The notes below the pieces were generated by a model that saw only the letters and a program-made list of their open reading frames with translations, had not been told where the DNA came from and ran no database searches. A stretch of DNA of 46,732 nt from an uncultured Gammaproteobacteria bacterium (lineage in GTDB: Bacteria > Pseudomonadota > Gammaproteobacteria > GCA-002705445 > GCA-002716945). This document shows positions 35,171-44,464 of this stretch, piece after piece (position 1 is the stretch's first letter; each line of letters opens with the position of its first letter). The position numbers were made by a program, and so were the translations under genes. Location of the stretch: the NCBI GenBank assembly GCA_913048065.1, contig CAJWVG010000005.1, positions 1 through 46,732 of the forward strand, read 5' to 3'.

Positions 35171-35966
35171 CTTCAATAACTGATTTCCAGTCATAATTAA
35201 CGTCAGATATAACAAAGAATTCCTTGTTTATGAAAGTCTTGTTTTTATTATATCTCAAAGGCTGCATAAACTTATCTACCACGACACCCCCAGCTTCCTC
35301 AATTAATGATTGTCCTGCAGCTGTGTCCCATTCATGTGTAGGCCCTAATCTAGGATAAAAACATCCTTGGCCAGATGCAATATAACCAAATTTCAGGGCA
35401 CTAGAACATTTAATAAACTTCGGTGAATAAATTTTATTTGCTAACAAATGTAGAATATTTTCATTTATCGAAGTACTGGTATAGATAATATTAGGGTGAT
35501 CACAGTTAACTTTTTTCGTATATAGTCTGGTTGGTTGATCATTTTTTTTCTTCAAATAAGCACCTATCCCTTTATATGAATAATATAGATCTTGAGTTAT
35601 AGGCGAATAGATAAAACCCAAAATAGGAAAATCATTATGTATTAAAGATATACATATGCAGAACTCATTGCCTTTATTCATATAATTTCTGGTACCATCT
35701 AGTGGATCAATTAGCCAAAAACATGAGTGTCTATCTTGACCTTTATAATCTTCTTCTGAGATTATAGGTATTTCTGGAGTTATAAGCCTGAGTCCTTCTG
35801 TTAAGATTTTATTGGAGCCAATGTCAGCATCTGTTACAGGTGTTTTATTTTCCTTAGTAACATAATTTAAATCCGTATCGTGCAATTTTATTTGCAATGC
35901 TCCAGCCTCAAAACATATTTTCTGGAGAGATGGAAGTATTTCATTGAACCTATTTTTATTTAACAT
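35160..35966 (-). CDS. cysQ: 3'(2'),5'-bisphosphate nucleotidase CysQ
   Basis: A 268-aa lithium-sensitive phosphatase of the inositol monophosphatase fold. It removes the 3'-phosphate from PAP (and PAPS), a by-product of sulfate assimilation. The metal motifs are PVTDADIGSNK, IISEED, the central WLIDPLDGTRNY and the C-terminal HEWDTAAGQSLIEEAGG. The CysQ grouping is supported by YKGIGAYLK and RLGPTHEWD. It overlaps nudE by 11 bases and is read in the same direction; nudE and cysQ are neighbours in many gammaproteobacteria. Confidence 0.92.
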   Translation of the reverse strand: MLNKNRFNEILPSLQKICFEAGALQIKLHDTDLNYVTKENKTPVTDADIGSNKILTEGLRLITPEIPIISEEDYKGQDRHSCFWLIDPLDGTRNYMNKGNEFCICISLIHNDFPILGFIYSPITQDLYYSYKGIGAYLKKKNDQPTRLYTKKVNCDHPNIIYTSTSINENILHLLANKIYSPKFIKCSSALKFGYIASGQGCFYPRLGPTHEWDTAAGQSLIEEAGGVVVDKFMQPLRYNKNKTFINKEFFVISDVNYDWKSVIEAIF

Positions 35967-36492
35967 TGTTCAGGCCATATTTATATATATACAATGCAGC
36001 TAATGCACGTGAATCTATGTTTTTATTTTCATTTAAAAAACTACTAAGATTTTGTTTCGCACATTTTTCAATAATTAACTCTTCGGGTTCATCTCCAGGT
36101 AATTTTGATGGTGAAAGACCTTCAGCTAAAATAATATAAGTTTTATGATCAATATATCCGGGCGCTAAATCTAGAGTGTAAATGTGTTTCAACATAGTAG
36201 ACTTAAAACCAATTTCTTCTTGTAATTCTCTATTTGCAGCATCCAATATCAACTCACCTTCATCAATTTTACCTTTTGGGAATGTTAATGAATAATCATC
36301 AACAGCAGCTGCATATTCTTTTATGAAATAAAATTCATCGTTCAAAATAGGCATGACCATAACAGCTCCATACCCAGTTCCAGAAATAACTTCATACTCG
36401 CGGTGAACTTTATTCTCGAACTCGATATCAAGTTTCTCAACTTTAAAAAGTTTTGTTTTCGTAATGATTGATTTATTTTTGATGGTAGGCAT
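35956..36492 (-). CDS. nudE: ADP compounds hydrolase NudE (Nudix)
   Basis: A 178-aa Nudix hydrolase that acts on ADP-ribose, NADH and diadenosine polyphosphates in the E. coli enzyme. The Nudix box is complete: GKIDEGELILDAANRELQEE-IGF. The upstream FIKEYAAAVDDYSLTFPKG and the downstream LDLAPGYIDHK match NudE. It is divergent from the yrfG homologue, an arrangement that keeps the conserved E. coli nudE/yrfG neighbourhood. Confidence 0.9.
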   Translation of the reverse strand: MPTIKNKSIITKTKLFKVEKLDIEFENKVHREYEVISGTGYGAVMVMPILNDEFYFIKEYAAAVDDYSLTFPKGKIDEGELILDAANRELQEEIGFKSTMLKHIYTLDLAPGYIDHKTYIILAEGLSPSKLPGDEPEELIIEKCAKQNLSSFLNENKNIDSRALAALYIYKYGLNNVK

Positions 36493-36540
36493 TATAAAAT
36501 GATTATATATATTTTCACTAGAGATGATACAGTAAATAAC

Positions 36541-37191
36541 ATGGAATTAAAAGACAACAAATATTATCTTATTGACCTTGATGGTGTGATATTAGACACC
36601 AGCTATGATAATCATTTTTGGCAAGTTCATATACCTGATGTTTATGCAAAAAAAAAGTCGATCTCTATGGAAGATTCTATTAAAGTAACTCATTCTCTTT
36701 TTAACTATAAAAAGAAAACAAAAGATTGGTATGACATAGATTACTGGTCAAATATACTCGATATTGACATAAAAGCCGAAAAAGAGAAAAAGGAAAATAT
36801 GAATAGAATGTCCTATAAGGAAGGAGCTATAGAGGTTCTAGATAAAATGAAAAAACTCAACAAAGAACTCTATTTGGTAACAAATGCCCATAAAAAAACA
36901 TTAGAAATAAAACTACAAAAATTTCATATCAAAAAATATTTTAAACAGATGATATGTTCGCATGAGCTCGGTTATATTAAAGAAGATATCCAATTTTGGC
37001 ATGTCCTTAGAACGAAACTCAATATTAACTATTCTAAGTCCTTACTAATAGAAGACACTATGGATAATATTAGTTCTGCTTATCACGCCGGCTTAAGAAA
37101 TTTTATTTATATCACTGATGATAAAGAAACAAATAATAAAGTTAATGCACAATATATAAAAGCTTTTTCAGAACTTGCCTCTAGCTTTTAA
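36541..37191 (+). CDS. yrfG: GMP/IMP nucleotidase (YrfG-like HAD phosphatase)
   Basis: A 216-aa haloacid dehalogenase superfamily phosphatase. Motif I is LIDLDGVILD, motif II is LVTNAHKKTL, motif III includes YIKED and motif IV is LIEDTMDNI. The YDNHFWQVHIP and DYWSNILDIDI stretches match E. coli YrfG, which dephosphorylates GMP and IMP. The track start at 36499 adds 14 residues. The ATG at 36541 gives the family length before motif I. Motif I has valine where the second aspartate-flanking Gly-Thr usually lies (DGV rather than DGT). The 3' end overlaps ubiC by 24 bases. Confidence 0.85.
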   Translation: MELKDNKYYLIDLDGVILDTSYDNHFWQVHIPDVYAKKKSISMEDSIKVTHSLFNYKKKTKDWYDIDYWSNILDIDIKAEKEKKENMNRMSYKEGAIEVLDKMKKLNKELYLVTNAHKKTLEIKLQKFHIKKYFKQMICSHELGYIKEDIQFWHVLRTKLNINYSKSLLIEDTMDNISSAYHAGLRNFIYITDDKETNNKVNAQYIKAFSELASSF

Positions 37192-37692
37192 AAATGAGAG
37201 TCTACTAAACTCAAAAGAACTAGGAAAAACTTCATCCACATATAAAATTTTTTTTGAAAATTTATATAAAGATATTCTATGAATAGAATCATTAATCATT
37301 CTATAGTTTGTTTTAATTCTCCGAAATCTTTTTGAGTTTAATATATATGTCCCTAAAGACTTAGTGCCAAGAATTTTCAAGAATCTCTCACGGCCTGACA
37401 CATGTTTTTGTGGCATGAACGTGTGAGCCTCGATGCTAGGATATAAGGATGTTGACAAAATAACTTTTCTAAATACTCCAAAGGCTTTGACTTTGTCAAA
37501 TAAGTGATACGCGCAAGTCCTCGATGACAGCAAGGATGTCTGTGAAATAACTTTTACTTTAAAATTATGGTTAGGTAAAGATGTTAATTTGTTTGTTAAA
37601 GAATTACAGTCGATGATGCTTAATTTTGTTTTGAGACCTAATCCTTTTATTTTAGATTCATTTTTCCAGTTTGAAAGATATTTGTATTTCAT
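37168..37692 (-). CDS. ubiC: Chorismate--pyruvate lyase (UbiC), divergent
   Basis: A 174-aa UbiC-family protein, which makes 4-hydroxybenzoate from chorismate as the first ubiquinone precursor. Recognisable pieces are the N-terminal CNSLTNKL, KILGTKSLGTYIL in the middle and ILYVDEVFPSSF near the end with the conserved glutamate (E155 in E. coli). The active-site arginine of E. coli UbiC (R76) does not align clearly: the region reads LFDKVKAFGVFRKV. The protein is thus divergent, or my alignment is off by a gap. It lies two bases after recG. Its product would feed UbiA. Confidence 0.7.
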   Translation of the reverse strand: MKYKYLSNWKNESKIKGLGLKTKLSIIDCNSLTNKLTSLPNHNFKVKVISQTSLLSSRTCAYHLFDKVKAFGVFRKVILSTSLYPSIEAHTFMPQKHVSGRERFLKILGTKSLGTYILNSKRFRRIKTNYRMINDSIHRISLYKFSKKILYVDEVFPSSFEFSRLSFLKARGKF

Positions 37693-37694
37693 AT

Positions 37695-39770
37695 TTATAA
37701 TTGAATAGTTTCAGATGATTCTTTACCCCATCTTTTTATTAATTTTGATTTACTCTTTTCATCAAGTAAATCTAACCTTTTATGAGACTCTTTAATTAAT
37801 GGGTAATTATTAATAGCATCTTCTGGTGTAGCGAGTTTGAAATTATGATTAATCCCTGACTGCTTATTGCCCAAATATTCTCCAGCTCCTCTTAGTTTTA
37901 AATCTTCTTCAGCTATTGCAAAACCACTTGTATAATCTTCTAAGGCTTTCAATCTAGAAAATGCTTTTTCAGACAAAGAGTCTTTACTGACTAAATAACA
38001 ATAACTTTGTTTGTCGCACCTACCTACTCTTCCTCTAAGTTGATGAAGTTGTGATAAACCAAATCTATTAGGATCCTCTATAACAATACATGTAGCATTT
38101 GGTACATCAACACCAACCTCTATCATGGTAGTACAAACAAGAATCTTAATTTTGCCCTTGATAAACAGATTCATTATTTTTGAGTTTTCTTTAGAATCTT
38201 GCCTTCCATGCAACATTGAAATCTTTTCTGACGTAAAGATACTACAGAGTTCATCATATATACCTTTAACATATTCAGCTTCATGTTCTTCTGTGTAATC
38301 TATGCAAGAGCATACCCAATATACTTGGTTATTGTTACTTAATATCTTTCTAACTTTTTCATACAATGATGGCCTGTCAAGATGAGATATAATTTCTGTT
38401 GATATTATTTTTCTATTTTGAGGCATATCCTTTATTACTGTATATTCTAAACCTTCATATAGCACAAGGGATAATGATCGAGGTATTGGTGTCGCTGATA
38501 AATATAGCTCATGCGCCAGATAATCTTGATCTTTATTTTTTTGTGATAAAAGTACTCTCTGATTTATTCCAAATTTATGTTGCTCATCTACTATTATTAA
38601 TCCTAGATTTTTGAAACAAACATCGTTTTGAATCAAAGAATGAGTTCCTATAACAATATCAATATTGCCCTCAAGTAAATCCTTTAAAATAGAACTTTTA
38701 CGACTTGAGGATATGTTATTTTTTAGACAGACAATGCTCACATTATGTTTATTAAGTAACTTAACGAAGGTATCTGTGTGTTGGTCAGCAAGTATCTCGG
38801 TTGGAACAAGAACTGCTGTCTGTAAGCCAGATTGTTTAGTATATAAAGCAGCAATGATTGCAATTACTGTTTTACCAGAACCAACATCACCCTGAATTAA
38901 TCTTTTCGTTGGAAAGTCTTTCAAAAAACTTTTCTTGATGACTTCTGAAGCTTCAAGTTGCGATGATGTTAATTTAAAAGGTAGAGATTTTTGAAAATTT
39001 TTGACAGAATTTTCATTTATAGAAAAACTATATGATTTTGATTTTTTTGATGCTTCCTTGGCATTTGATAAAAGTAATTTATAAGCCAAAAGTTCCTCAA
39101 CAATAAATCTTTGTCGGCCTGATTCAAAAAGTAAATTGGACTGTTCATAATTATCAGATGAAGGGAAATGGCAGTATTCTAAAGCATCAAGATAATGAGG
39201 TATCTGAAGATCGCTCAATAATTTATCATCAAAGACATCATCATTAGATTGACTTTTTATATACATAAAAGCATCTTTAATAAATTTACGTATTTTATTT
39301 TGTGATATGAGCTTTCTAGTTTTGTAATAAGGGACAACATTTTCAATAGTTTTATTTTTTTTAATGATTTCTATTTCTGGGTGTATCATTTCTTTTAATT
39401 TTCCCTTGAAACGAATAATGCCTGTAAAACGGATTTTCATACCAACTTTTAGACCTGAATATATTATAATTTTATGGATAAATCTTATCTGTATAGTTGA
39501 GCCTCCTATATCTACATTTAGTATTAGGTTTGGCTTGAAGCCTTTTGTTTTTATTATATTGGTAATTGCTCCGACAAAAAGACACTGGTCACCGGATGTA
39601 ACTGATATAATGTCTGTAAGCTGTGTTTTATCAATTAAAAAAGAAGGTAAAAATAAAATTAGATCGCTTATTCTTCTAATGCCAATTTTATATAACTGGT
39701 TTTTTGTTGCAGGCCCAACTCCCGGCAAACCTTCTAAATCTTTATCATCTAATCTTTTTTGTGTGATCAT
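37695..39770 (-). CDS. recG: ATP-dependent DNA helicase RecG
   Basis: A 691-aa branched-DNA helicase that regresses stalled forks and Holliday junctions. The N-terminal wedge (OB) domain covers about residues 1-230 and starts with a helix-hairpin-like GLPGVGPATKNQLYKIG. The helicase core has Walker A GDVGSGKTV, the DEQH box IIVDEQHKFG, LSATPIPRSL, TTMIEVGVDVPNA and the QLRGRVGR motif VI. The C-terminus ends in the usual AGEYLGNKQSG. It lies between ridA (5-base gap) and ubiC on one transcript. Confidence 0.97.
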   Translation of the reverse strand: MITQKRLDDKDLEGLPGVGPATKNQLYKIGIRRISDLILFLPSFLIDKTQLTDIISVTSGDQCLFVGAITNIIKTKGFKPNLILNVDIGGSTIQIRFIHKIIIYSGLKVGMKIRFTGIIRFKGKLKEMIHPEIEIIKKNKTIENVVPYYKTRKLISQNKIRKFIKDAFMYIKSQSNDDVFDDKLLSDLQIPHYLDALEYCHFPSSDNYEQSNLLFESGRQRFIVEELLAYKLLLSNAKEASKKSKSYSFSINENSVKNFQKSLPFKLTSSQLEASEVIKKSFLKDFPTKRLIQGDVGSGKTVIAIIAALYTKQSGLQTAVLVPTEILADQHTDTFVKLLNKHNVSIVCLKNNISSSRKSSILKDLLEGNIDIVIGTHSLIQNDVCFKNLGLIIVDEQHKFGINQRVLLSQKNKDQDYLAHELYLSATPIPRSLSLVLYEGLEYTVIKDMPQNRKIISTEIISHLDRPSLYEKVRKILSNNNQVYWVCSCIDYTEEHEAEYVKGIYDELCSIFTSEKISMLHGRQDSKENSKIMNLFIKGKIKILVCTTMIEVGVDVPNATCIVIEDPNRFGLSQLHQLRGRVGRCDKQSYCYLVSKDSLSEKAFSRLKALEDYTSGFAIAEEDLKLRGAGEYLGNKQSGINHNFKLATPEDAINNYPLIKESHKRLDLLDEKSKSKLIKRWGKESSETIQL

Positions 39771-39775
39771 GAAAA

Positions 39776-40165
39776 CTAAACATCAGAGAATACTATTGCG
39801 TCTATTTCTATCTGTACATCTTTTGGTAGTCTGCTTACTTCAACCGCAGCTCTTGCAGGGTAAGGTTTCATGAAAAACTTCTCCATCGCCTCATTGACAG
39901 CTTGAAAATTTGCCAAGTCTTGCAAGTAAACGTTTATTTTTACAATATCTGACAAAGTGCATCCTGACTCTTTGACTATCTCAGAAAGGTTTATGAATAC
40001 CTGGTTTATTTGAGGTATAAAATCTTCGCTGATAACTTCCATGGTATCTGGGTCTAGTGGAATCTGCCCTGATATAAATATATAATTACCAGCTTTTATA
40101 GCCTGTGAATAAGCGCCAATAGCTGATGGGGCTTTTTTAGTATTTATTGATTTGATTTTACTCAT
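39776..40165 (-). CDS. ridA: RidA family reactive intermediate deaminase
   Basis: A 129-aa YjgF/YER057c/UK114 protein that hydrolyses reactive enamine/imine intermediates from PLP enzymes. Typical motifs are APSAIGAYSQAIKAGNYIFISGQIPLDP (quoted in part), the conserved arginine in PYPARAAVEV and DVQIEIDAI at the end. It overlaps the upstream DUF971 gene by an ATGA and is followed by recG. Confidence 0.95.
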   Translation of the reverse strand: MSKIKSINTKKAPSAIGAYSQAIKAGNYIFISGQIPLDPDTMEVISEDFIPQINQVFINLSEIVKESGCTLSDIVKINVYLQDLANFQAVNEAMEKFFMKPYPARAAVEVSRLPKDVQIEIDAIVFSDV

Positions 40166-40518
40166 GGTTTTTTCCTTACATAACCGTCTTTTGATAACTT
40201 TTCTAGATATTCATGCCAATATGTTTTGTAATTTATCGATAAATCATATAGATAGTCCCAAGAGTATAAACCCGTATTATGGCCATCATCAAAATTTATT
40301 TTGATGGCATAATTACCAACAGGTTCAATTGCGTCTATGCCAGTGTGTTCTTTCCCCTTTTGCAGTACTTCTTGGCCAGGTCCATGCCCTTTAACTTCAG
40401 CTGATGGTGAAAAACACCTTAAATATTCAGTTGTAAGATTAGCATTAACACCATCTTCAAATGTTAATGCTAAAGTATTAGTTTTCTTTATGTATCTTAT
40501 TTCAGTCGGCTTAATCAT
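40162..40518 (-). CDS. DUF971 domain protein (gamma-butyrobetaine hydroxylase-like N-terminal domain)
   Basis: A 118-aa stand-alone DUF971 protein. It shows the pattern TLALTFEDG, LRCFSPSAEVKGHGPGQ, VGNYAIKINFDDGHNTGLYSWDYLY and a polar C-terminus. The domain occurs at the N-terminus of carnitine-pathway hydroxylases and as single small proteins linked to iron-sulfur or ubiquinone genes. Its function alone is unknown. Here it is the first gene of DUF971-ridA-recG-ubiC, read right to left. Confidence 0.88.
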   Translation of the reverse strand: MIKPTEIRYIKKTNTLALTFEDGVNANLTTEYLRCFSPSAEVKGHGPGQEVLQKGKEHTGIDAIEPVGNYAIKINFDDGHNTGLYSWDYLYDLSINYKTYWHEYLEKLSKDGYVRKKP

Positions 40519-40557
40519 TATAGTTAGTATATATTTATATTTAAACTATTTCACTGC

Positions 40558-41478
40558 CTATTCATCAGTAGCCTTGTTATCTTTAATACCTGCCCTAGGA
40601 TGAGATTTATTGTATATACTTTTTAGATGCTCGAAATCCAGGTTGGTATATATTTGTGTTGTGCTGATGTCTTCATGACCTAAAAACTCTTGTACAGCGC
40701 GAAGATCACCAGAAGATTCTAATAAGTGAGTAGCACAAGAGTGTCTCAATGTATGAGGACTAATTTTACAATTCAAACCAATAACTTTACACCAATAATC
40801 TAATCTTAACTGAACAGATCTATTTGAAAGTCTTTTGCCAAATTTATTCAAAAAAAGAGCTTCGTCTTTTGTTTTACTTTCTCTATTATCAATCCATTTT
40901 CTTAGTGCTTTAATAGCCTGAGAACCAATTGGTAAATATCTTTGTTTATTGCCTTTACCTACAACTGATAAGATCCGATCACTAAAATTAATGGAGGTTA
41001 TATTAAGAGATGTGATTTCGCTTAGTCGAAGTCCTGAACTATACATGAGTTCAATCATTGCTTTATCACGAAATGCAGCAAATGAATTTTCAGGGATTCT
41101 ACATAATTGTTCAATTTGTTCAATAGATAAAATATATGGTAGTTTTTGTGATTTCTTTGGAGTAATTATTTTTTTTGTAGGGTTTATAGTGATTATTCGT
41201 TTTTTAGTTAGATAGTTAAATATTGATCTAATAGAAGAAGCTTTTCTGGACAAAGATGTTGCCGAAAGACCTCTACGATGTAATTTATTGATATAACTCT
41301 GTATGATTTCACTGGTGATATCGCTCAATGATACAATACCAATGTCTAAAAGATATAATTCAAATTTTTGAAGATCTAAGAAATAGTTTTTATGAGTCGC
41401 GGGACTATACAGCTTTTCGTATTTAAGATAAGAAAAAAATAATTTACTAGCGGATTTAAAGTTATTCGTTCCAGACAT
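40558..41478 (-). CDS. xerC: Tyrosine recombinase XerC
   Basis: A 306-aa site-specific recombinase that resolves chromosome dimers with XerD at dif. The N-terminal core-binding domain (about residues 10-95) precedes the catalytic domain. The catalytic residues are visible: Arg in SSGLRLSEI, Lys in VVGKGNKQR, HTLRHSCATH (His and Arg), LGHEDIS (His) and the tyrosine nucleophile in TTQIYTN. The dapF-xerC linkage favours XerC over XerD or a mobile integrase. The ATG at 41478 is used. Two upstream ATGs extend deeper into dapF. Confidence 0.92.
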   Translation of the reverse strand: MSGTNNFKSASKLFFSYLKYEKLYSPATHKNYFLDLQKFELYLLDIGIVSLSDITSEIIQSYINKLHRRGLSATSLSRKASSIRSIFNYLTKKRIITINPTKKIITPKKSQKLPYILSIEQIEQLCRIPENSFAAFRDKAMIELMYSSGLRLSEITSLNITSINFSDRILSVVGKGNKQRYLPIGSQAIKALRKWIDNRESKTKDEALFLNKFGKRLSNRSVQLRLDYWCKVIGLNCKISPHTLRHSCATHLLESSGDLRAVQEFLGHEDISTTQIYTNLDFEHLKSIYNKSHPRAGIKDNKATDE

Positions 41479-42346
41479 TATCGTATTCATATGTGCTTGG
41501 ACCAACTAGAGTAAGATTAGTAGCTTCATTTTGTGATTCAGACGCATTACCCCAATTAATTTTTAGTGTTCCGCCTTCTTGCTCAACATTAATGCTATTT
41601 TTTTGATGGTTGTCTTTTAAGAAATTTTGAATGCAAAATGCACCAGCTGCAGAAGCCGCACTCCCACAAGATTTTGTCCAACCAGCGCCTCGTTCATTTA
41701 CCTTAATAATCAAATTAATAGTCGGATCAGAAATTAATTCATGATAATTGAGAAGAAAAGATATGTTGGCCCCATCATCATATACGCTGTTTAAAATATT
41801 TGATATATGTTCTTTATGCGTATAGCAATCCTTAGAAAAGACTACGCAATGAAAATTACCGATCAATATGGGGGCATAGCTAAAAGATAACTTCCCATTT
41901 TCCGTTGAAGACTCAACATGGCATACAATATTCTCACTTTCAAAGGTCAAATCTGAACTATAATTACTAATCGGTGATTCCAATAGAAAAAATGGAGCGC
42001 CCATGTCGATAGAAATATTATTTTCATCTACATATCGAGCTTCATAAGCAATATCCCCAACAATTATGGAGCATGATGAAAAATTAAATTTTGTTTTAAG
42101 ATAGAGCATAATGGCACGCATGCCATTGCCACACTGTTTTGCTTGAGTACCATCTTGATTATATATGATACACTCAACAGAATTATTATTACCTAGCTTG
42201 ATTATCAATAATTGATCACAACCAATAGTCTCTCGTGAACATAATGATAAAATTAATTCTGGTTTAAATTTGATATTTTGAGATGTATTATCAATTATGA
42301 TGAAATCATTACCCTGGCTGTTCATTTTAGTAAACGCTATCGACAT
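41462..42346 (-). CDS. dapF: Diaminopimelate epimerase
   Basis: A 294-aa cofactor-independent epimerase that converts LL- to meso-diaminopimelate for lysine and peptidoglycan. The catalytic cysteine pair is in KQCGNGMRA and SCGSAASAAG. The N-terminal FTKMNSQGNDFIIID and NERGAGWTKSCGS are typical. It lies 15 bases after lysA and overlaps xerC. The lptM-lysA-dapF-xerC order is the usual gammaproteobacterial one, here without the DUF484 gene that often sits between dapF and xerC. Confidence 0.96.
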   Translation of the reverse strand: MSIAFTKMNSQGNDFIIIDNTSQNIKFKPELILSLCSRETIGCDQLLIIKLGNNNSVECIIYNQDGTQAKQCGNGMRAIMLYLKTKFNFSSCSIIVGDIAYEARYVDENNISIDMGAPFFLLESPISNYSSDLTFESENIVCHVESSTENGKLSFSYAPILIGNFHCVVFSKDCYTHKEHISNILNSVYDDGANISFLLNYHELISDPTINLIIKVNERGAGWTKSCGSAASAAGAFCIQNFLKDNHQKNSINVEQEGGTLKINWGNASESQNEATNLTLVGPSTYEYDNVWNE

Positions 42347-42361
42347 TTAATTATTCCACGG

Positions 42362-43606
42362 CTAAACCAAACATTTTTTTTCATTTTCTAAGATTTGTTC
42401 AATAGTATCTCTTATTCTGATTTTTTTAATATCTGTATCTTTAGCGAGATACTCATCGATTTTAGGGCGAGTATTATAATTTGATGACAAGACAAACCCA
42501 TAAGCACCTACATTTTCAACACATAAGTAATCACCTTGCTTAACGGAAAGCATTCTATCCTTGCCCAAAAAGTCCGCCGTTTCACAGACTGGTCCTACTA
42601 CATCAGAGAGAATTTTTTTATTCTTAGTTTGAGAAACTTCTTTAATAGCGTGATATGCACTATATAATGGTGGCCTAATTAAATCGTTCATTCCAGCATC
42701 TACAATTAAAAAATTTTTTGATGGCGATTTTTTTGTATTAATTACTTTAGTTACTAAAATCCCTGCATCACCTACTATTGATCTTCCAGGCTCTATGAGG
42801 AGCTTTAAATCTAGGGGCTCAACTAACTTTAAAATTTCTTTAGAAAAGTCCTCTTTGGAAACAATTGGTTTTTTGTCATAAGAAATGCCCAGACCGCCAC
42901 CAATATCAATATGTTCTAATTCAATTTTCAAGCTCTTAAGCTCTTTTATTATGCTTATAACTTTACTCAGTGCATCTATGAATGGTTCTAGGCTCGTTAT
43001 TTGTGAACCGATATGGAAATCTATGCCACGAATATTTAAACCTTTATGGTCATTTGCTTCTTGATATAAATTAATAATTTCTGACTCATCAATGCCAAAC
43101 TTATTGTCACGCATACCTGTCGTTATATAGGGATGAGTCTTCACATCAATTGCCGGATTGACTCTGACTGAGACATTCGCTATTTTTTTTTCTGCTAAAG
43201 CTATTTTATTAAGAGTATTTAATTCTTCTTGAGATTCTATATTAAAACATAGTATGTTCTTAGAGAGAGCAAATTTAATTTCTTCTTCAGTTTTGCCAAC
43301 GCCAGAAAAGACGGTTTTCGCTGGATCACCTCCAGCAGCGATGACCCTCTGCAACTCGCCGGCTGAAACAATATCAAAACCTGAGCCCAAATCTGACAAA
43401 ATAGAAAGTATTGAAAGATTAGAATTAGCCTTAACTGAATAACAAAGTAAATGATTAGCAGTATTTAAGTTTTGAGTGTATTCCATAAAGTTATGTGTGA
43501 TTAAATTCTGAGAATACAAGTAAAAAGGTGTCTGATTGGTTTTGGCAAAATCTAAAACATTAACCTCATCAAAAAACAAGATATTATTTATATATTTTAC
43601 TGTCAT
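42362..43606 (-). CDS. lysA: Diaminopimelate decarboxylase
   Basis: A 414-aa PLP-dependent alanine racemase-fold (type III) decarboxylase, the last step of lysine synthesis. The PLP lysine is in CYSVKANSN. Further motifs are DIGGGLGISYD, LIEPGRSIVGDAG, DAGMNDLIRPPLY, and GPVCETADFLGKDR with the catalytic cysteine. It begins eight bases after the small lipoprotein gene and leads into dapF. Confidence 0.97.
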   Translation of the reverse strand: MTVKYINNILFFDEVNVLDFAKTNQTPFYLYSQNLITHNFMEYTQNLNTANHLLCYSVKANSNLSILSILSDLGSGFDIVSAGELQRVIAAGGDPAKTVFSGVGKTEEEIKFALSKNILCFNIESQEELNTLNKIALAEKKIANVSVRVNPAIDVKTHPYITTGMRDNKFGIDESEIINLYQEANDHKGLNIRGIDFHIGSQITSLEPFIDALSKVISIIKELKSLKIELEHIDIGGGLGISYDKKPIVSKEDFSKEILKLVEPLDLKLLIEPGRSIVGDAGILVTKVINTKKSPSKNFLIVDAGMNDLIRPPLYSAYHAIKEVSQTKNKKILSDVVGPVCETADFLGKDRMLSVKQGDYLCVENVGAYGFVLSSNYNTRPKIDEYLAKDTDIKKIRIRDTIEQILENEKKCLV

Positions 43607-43613
43607 GTTTACC

Positions 43614-43778
43614 TCAATTGCTATTTTCTGTCGATTGCTGATCTACAGTTTGATCTATTTGTTTTTCGGGTAATGTTAACGGACCTTTGTTGCCACATGA
43701 TGTTAGAATAATAGATGTAACTAAGGACAAAGTTAAGGTAATAATAATTCTGTTTACGCGATTTATTTTATAAGACAT
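43614..43778 (-). CDS. lptM: Small LptM/YifL-like lipoprotein
   Basis: A 54-aa lipoprotein. A basic N-terminus and hydrophobic segment (about residues 9-26) lead to the lipobox ILTSC, followed by GNKGPLTLPE, the LptM signature (CGLKGPLY-like). LptM helps the outer membrane LPS translocon LptDE assemble. The rest is a short polar Gln/Asn-rich tail. The ATG at 43778 is chosen over 43796 and 43787 because a TATAAT box on the minus strand overlaps those codons. The gene then has almost no leader. Confidence 0.85.
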   Translation of the reverse strand: MSYKINRVNRIIITLTLSLVTSIILTSCGNKGPLTLPEKQIDQTVDQQSTENSN

Positions 43779-43822
43779 ATGATACATTATAATCATATTA
43801 TCTTGTGTCTACTAGGCTAGCA

Positions 43823-44464
43823 ATGAATTTAAATAATAATGATTTTATAACTATTGGGAATAAAGACGAATCCGACCTAATCATTATATGGTTTCATGGT
43901 TATGGTTCCAATAATTGGTCATTTGAACCAACGCTGAAAGTAATTAACATGCAAATGAATGAAGCTGCATATATAATCATGCCAAATGCACCACTAGTAA
44001 ACGATAAAAGATCATGGTACCCACTGCCAACTAAAGATGAAAATAATGAACTGCTAGAAGACTATCAGGGGTTGCAAGCGTCCGTGAATGCCATGGATAA
44101 TTTTATAGATGGACTAAACTTAGATGTGGATAGGAAATTAATTATAGGTGGTTTTTCACAGGGTGCAGCATTAGCTCTTAGTATGTCTTTTAGTAGCCGA
44201 CATAAAATCTGTGGATGCGCAGCATTATCGGGTTATATGCCATGTGCAAAAATATATGAAAAACATGATATTAGTGTCAGGGATATTTTTATGTCTCATG
44301 GTTATGAGGATAAAGCCATTGAATATGATGCTTTCCAAAGAAGTTTAAAATTTCTTGAAAATAAGACAGATAACATTATAACGTCCGTAGGCAGTTTTGG
44401 ACATACGATAAATCAACAGGTGGCTAATGACTTAGTGTCGTGGTTTGGACAGAGGATTAAATGA
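43823..44464 (+). CDS. Carboxylesterase/phospholipase family alpha/beta hydrolase
   Basis: A 213-aa alpha/beta hydrolase of the EstB/acyl-protein thioesterase-like group. It shows IIWFHGYGSNNWSF, PNAPLV and SWYPLP, the nucleophile GGFSQGAALAL, acid residue in MSHGYEDKAI and histidine in GSFGHTINQQ. The substrate is likely a short acyl ester, which I cannot define further. The ATG at 43823 with AGG upstream is preferred to the GTG at 43805. Its stop codon is the first part of the hairpin at 44462-44481. Confidence 0.88.
   Translation: MNLNNNDFITIGNKDESDLIIIWFHGYGSNNWSFEPTLKVINMQMNEAAYIIMPNAPLVNDKRSWYPLPTKDENNELLEDYQGLQASVNAMDNFIDGLNLDVDRKLIIGGFSQGAALALSMSFSSRHKICGCAALSGYMPCAKIYEKHDISVRDIFMSHGYEDKAIEYDAFQRSLKFLENKTDNIITSVGSFGHTINQQVANDLVSWFGQRIK

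Noticed and set aside
39364-39873. 169-aa plus-strand ORF opposite recG/ridA
   Set aside because: Antisense to two well-identified genes and without recognisable domains.
40558-41478. XerC-like gene as a phage or island integrase
   Set aside because: It overlaps dapF in the conserved lptM-lysA-dapF-xerC order, and no att sites, tRNA or mobile genes are nearby.
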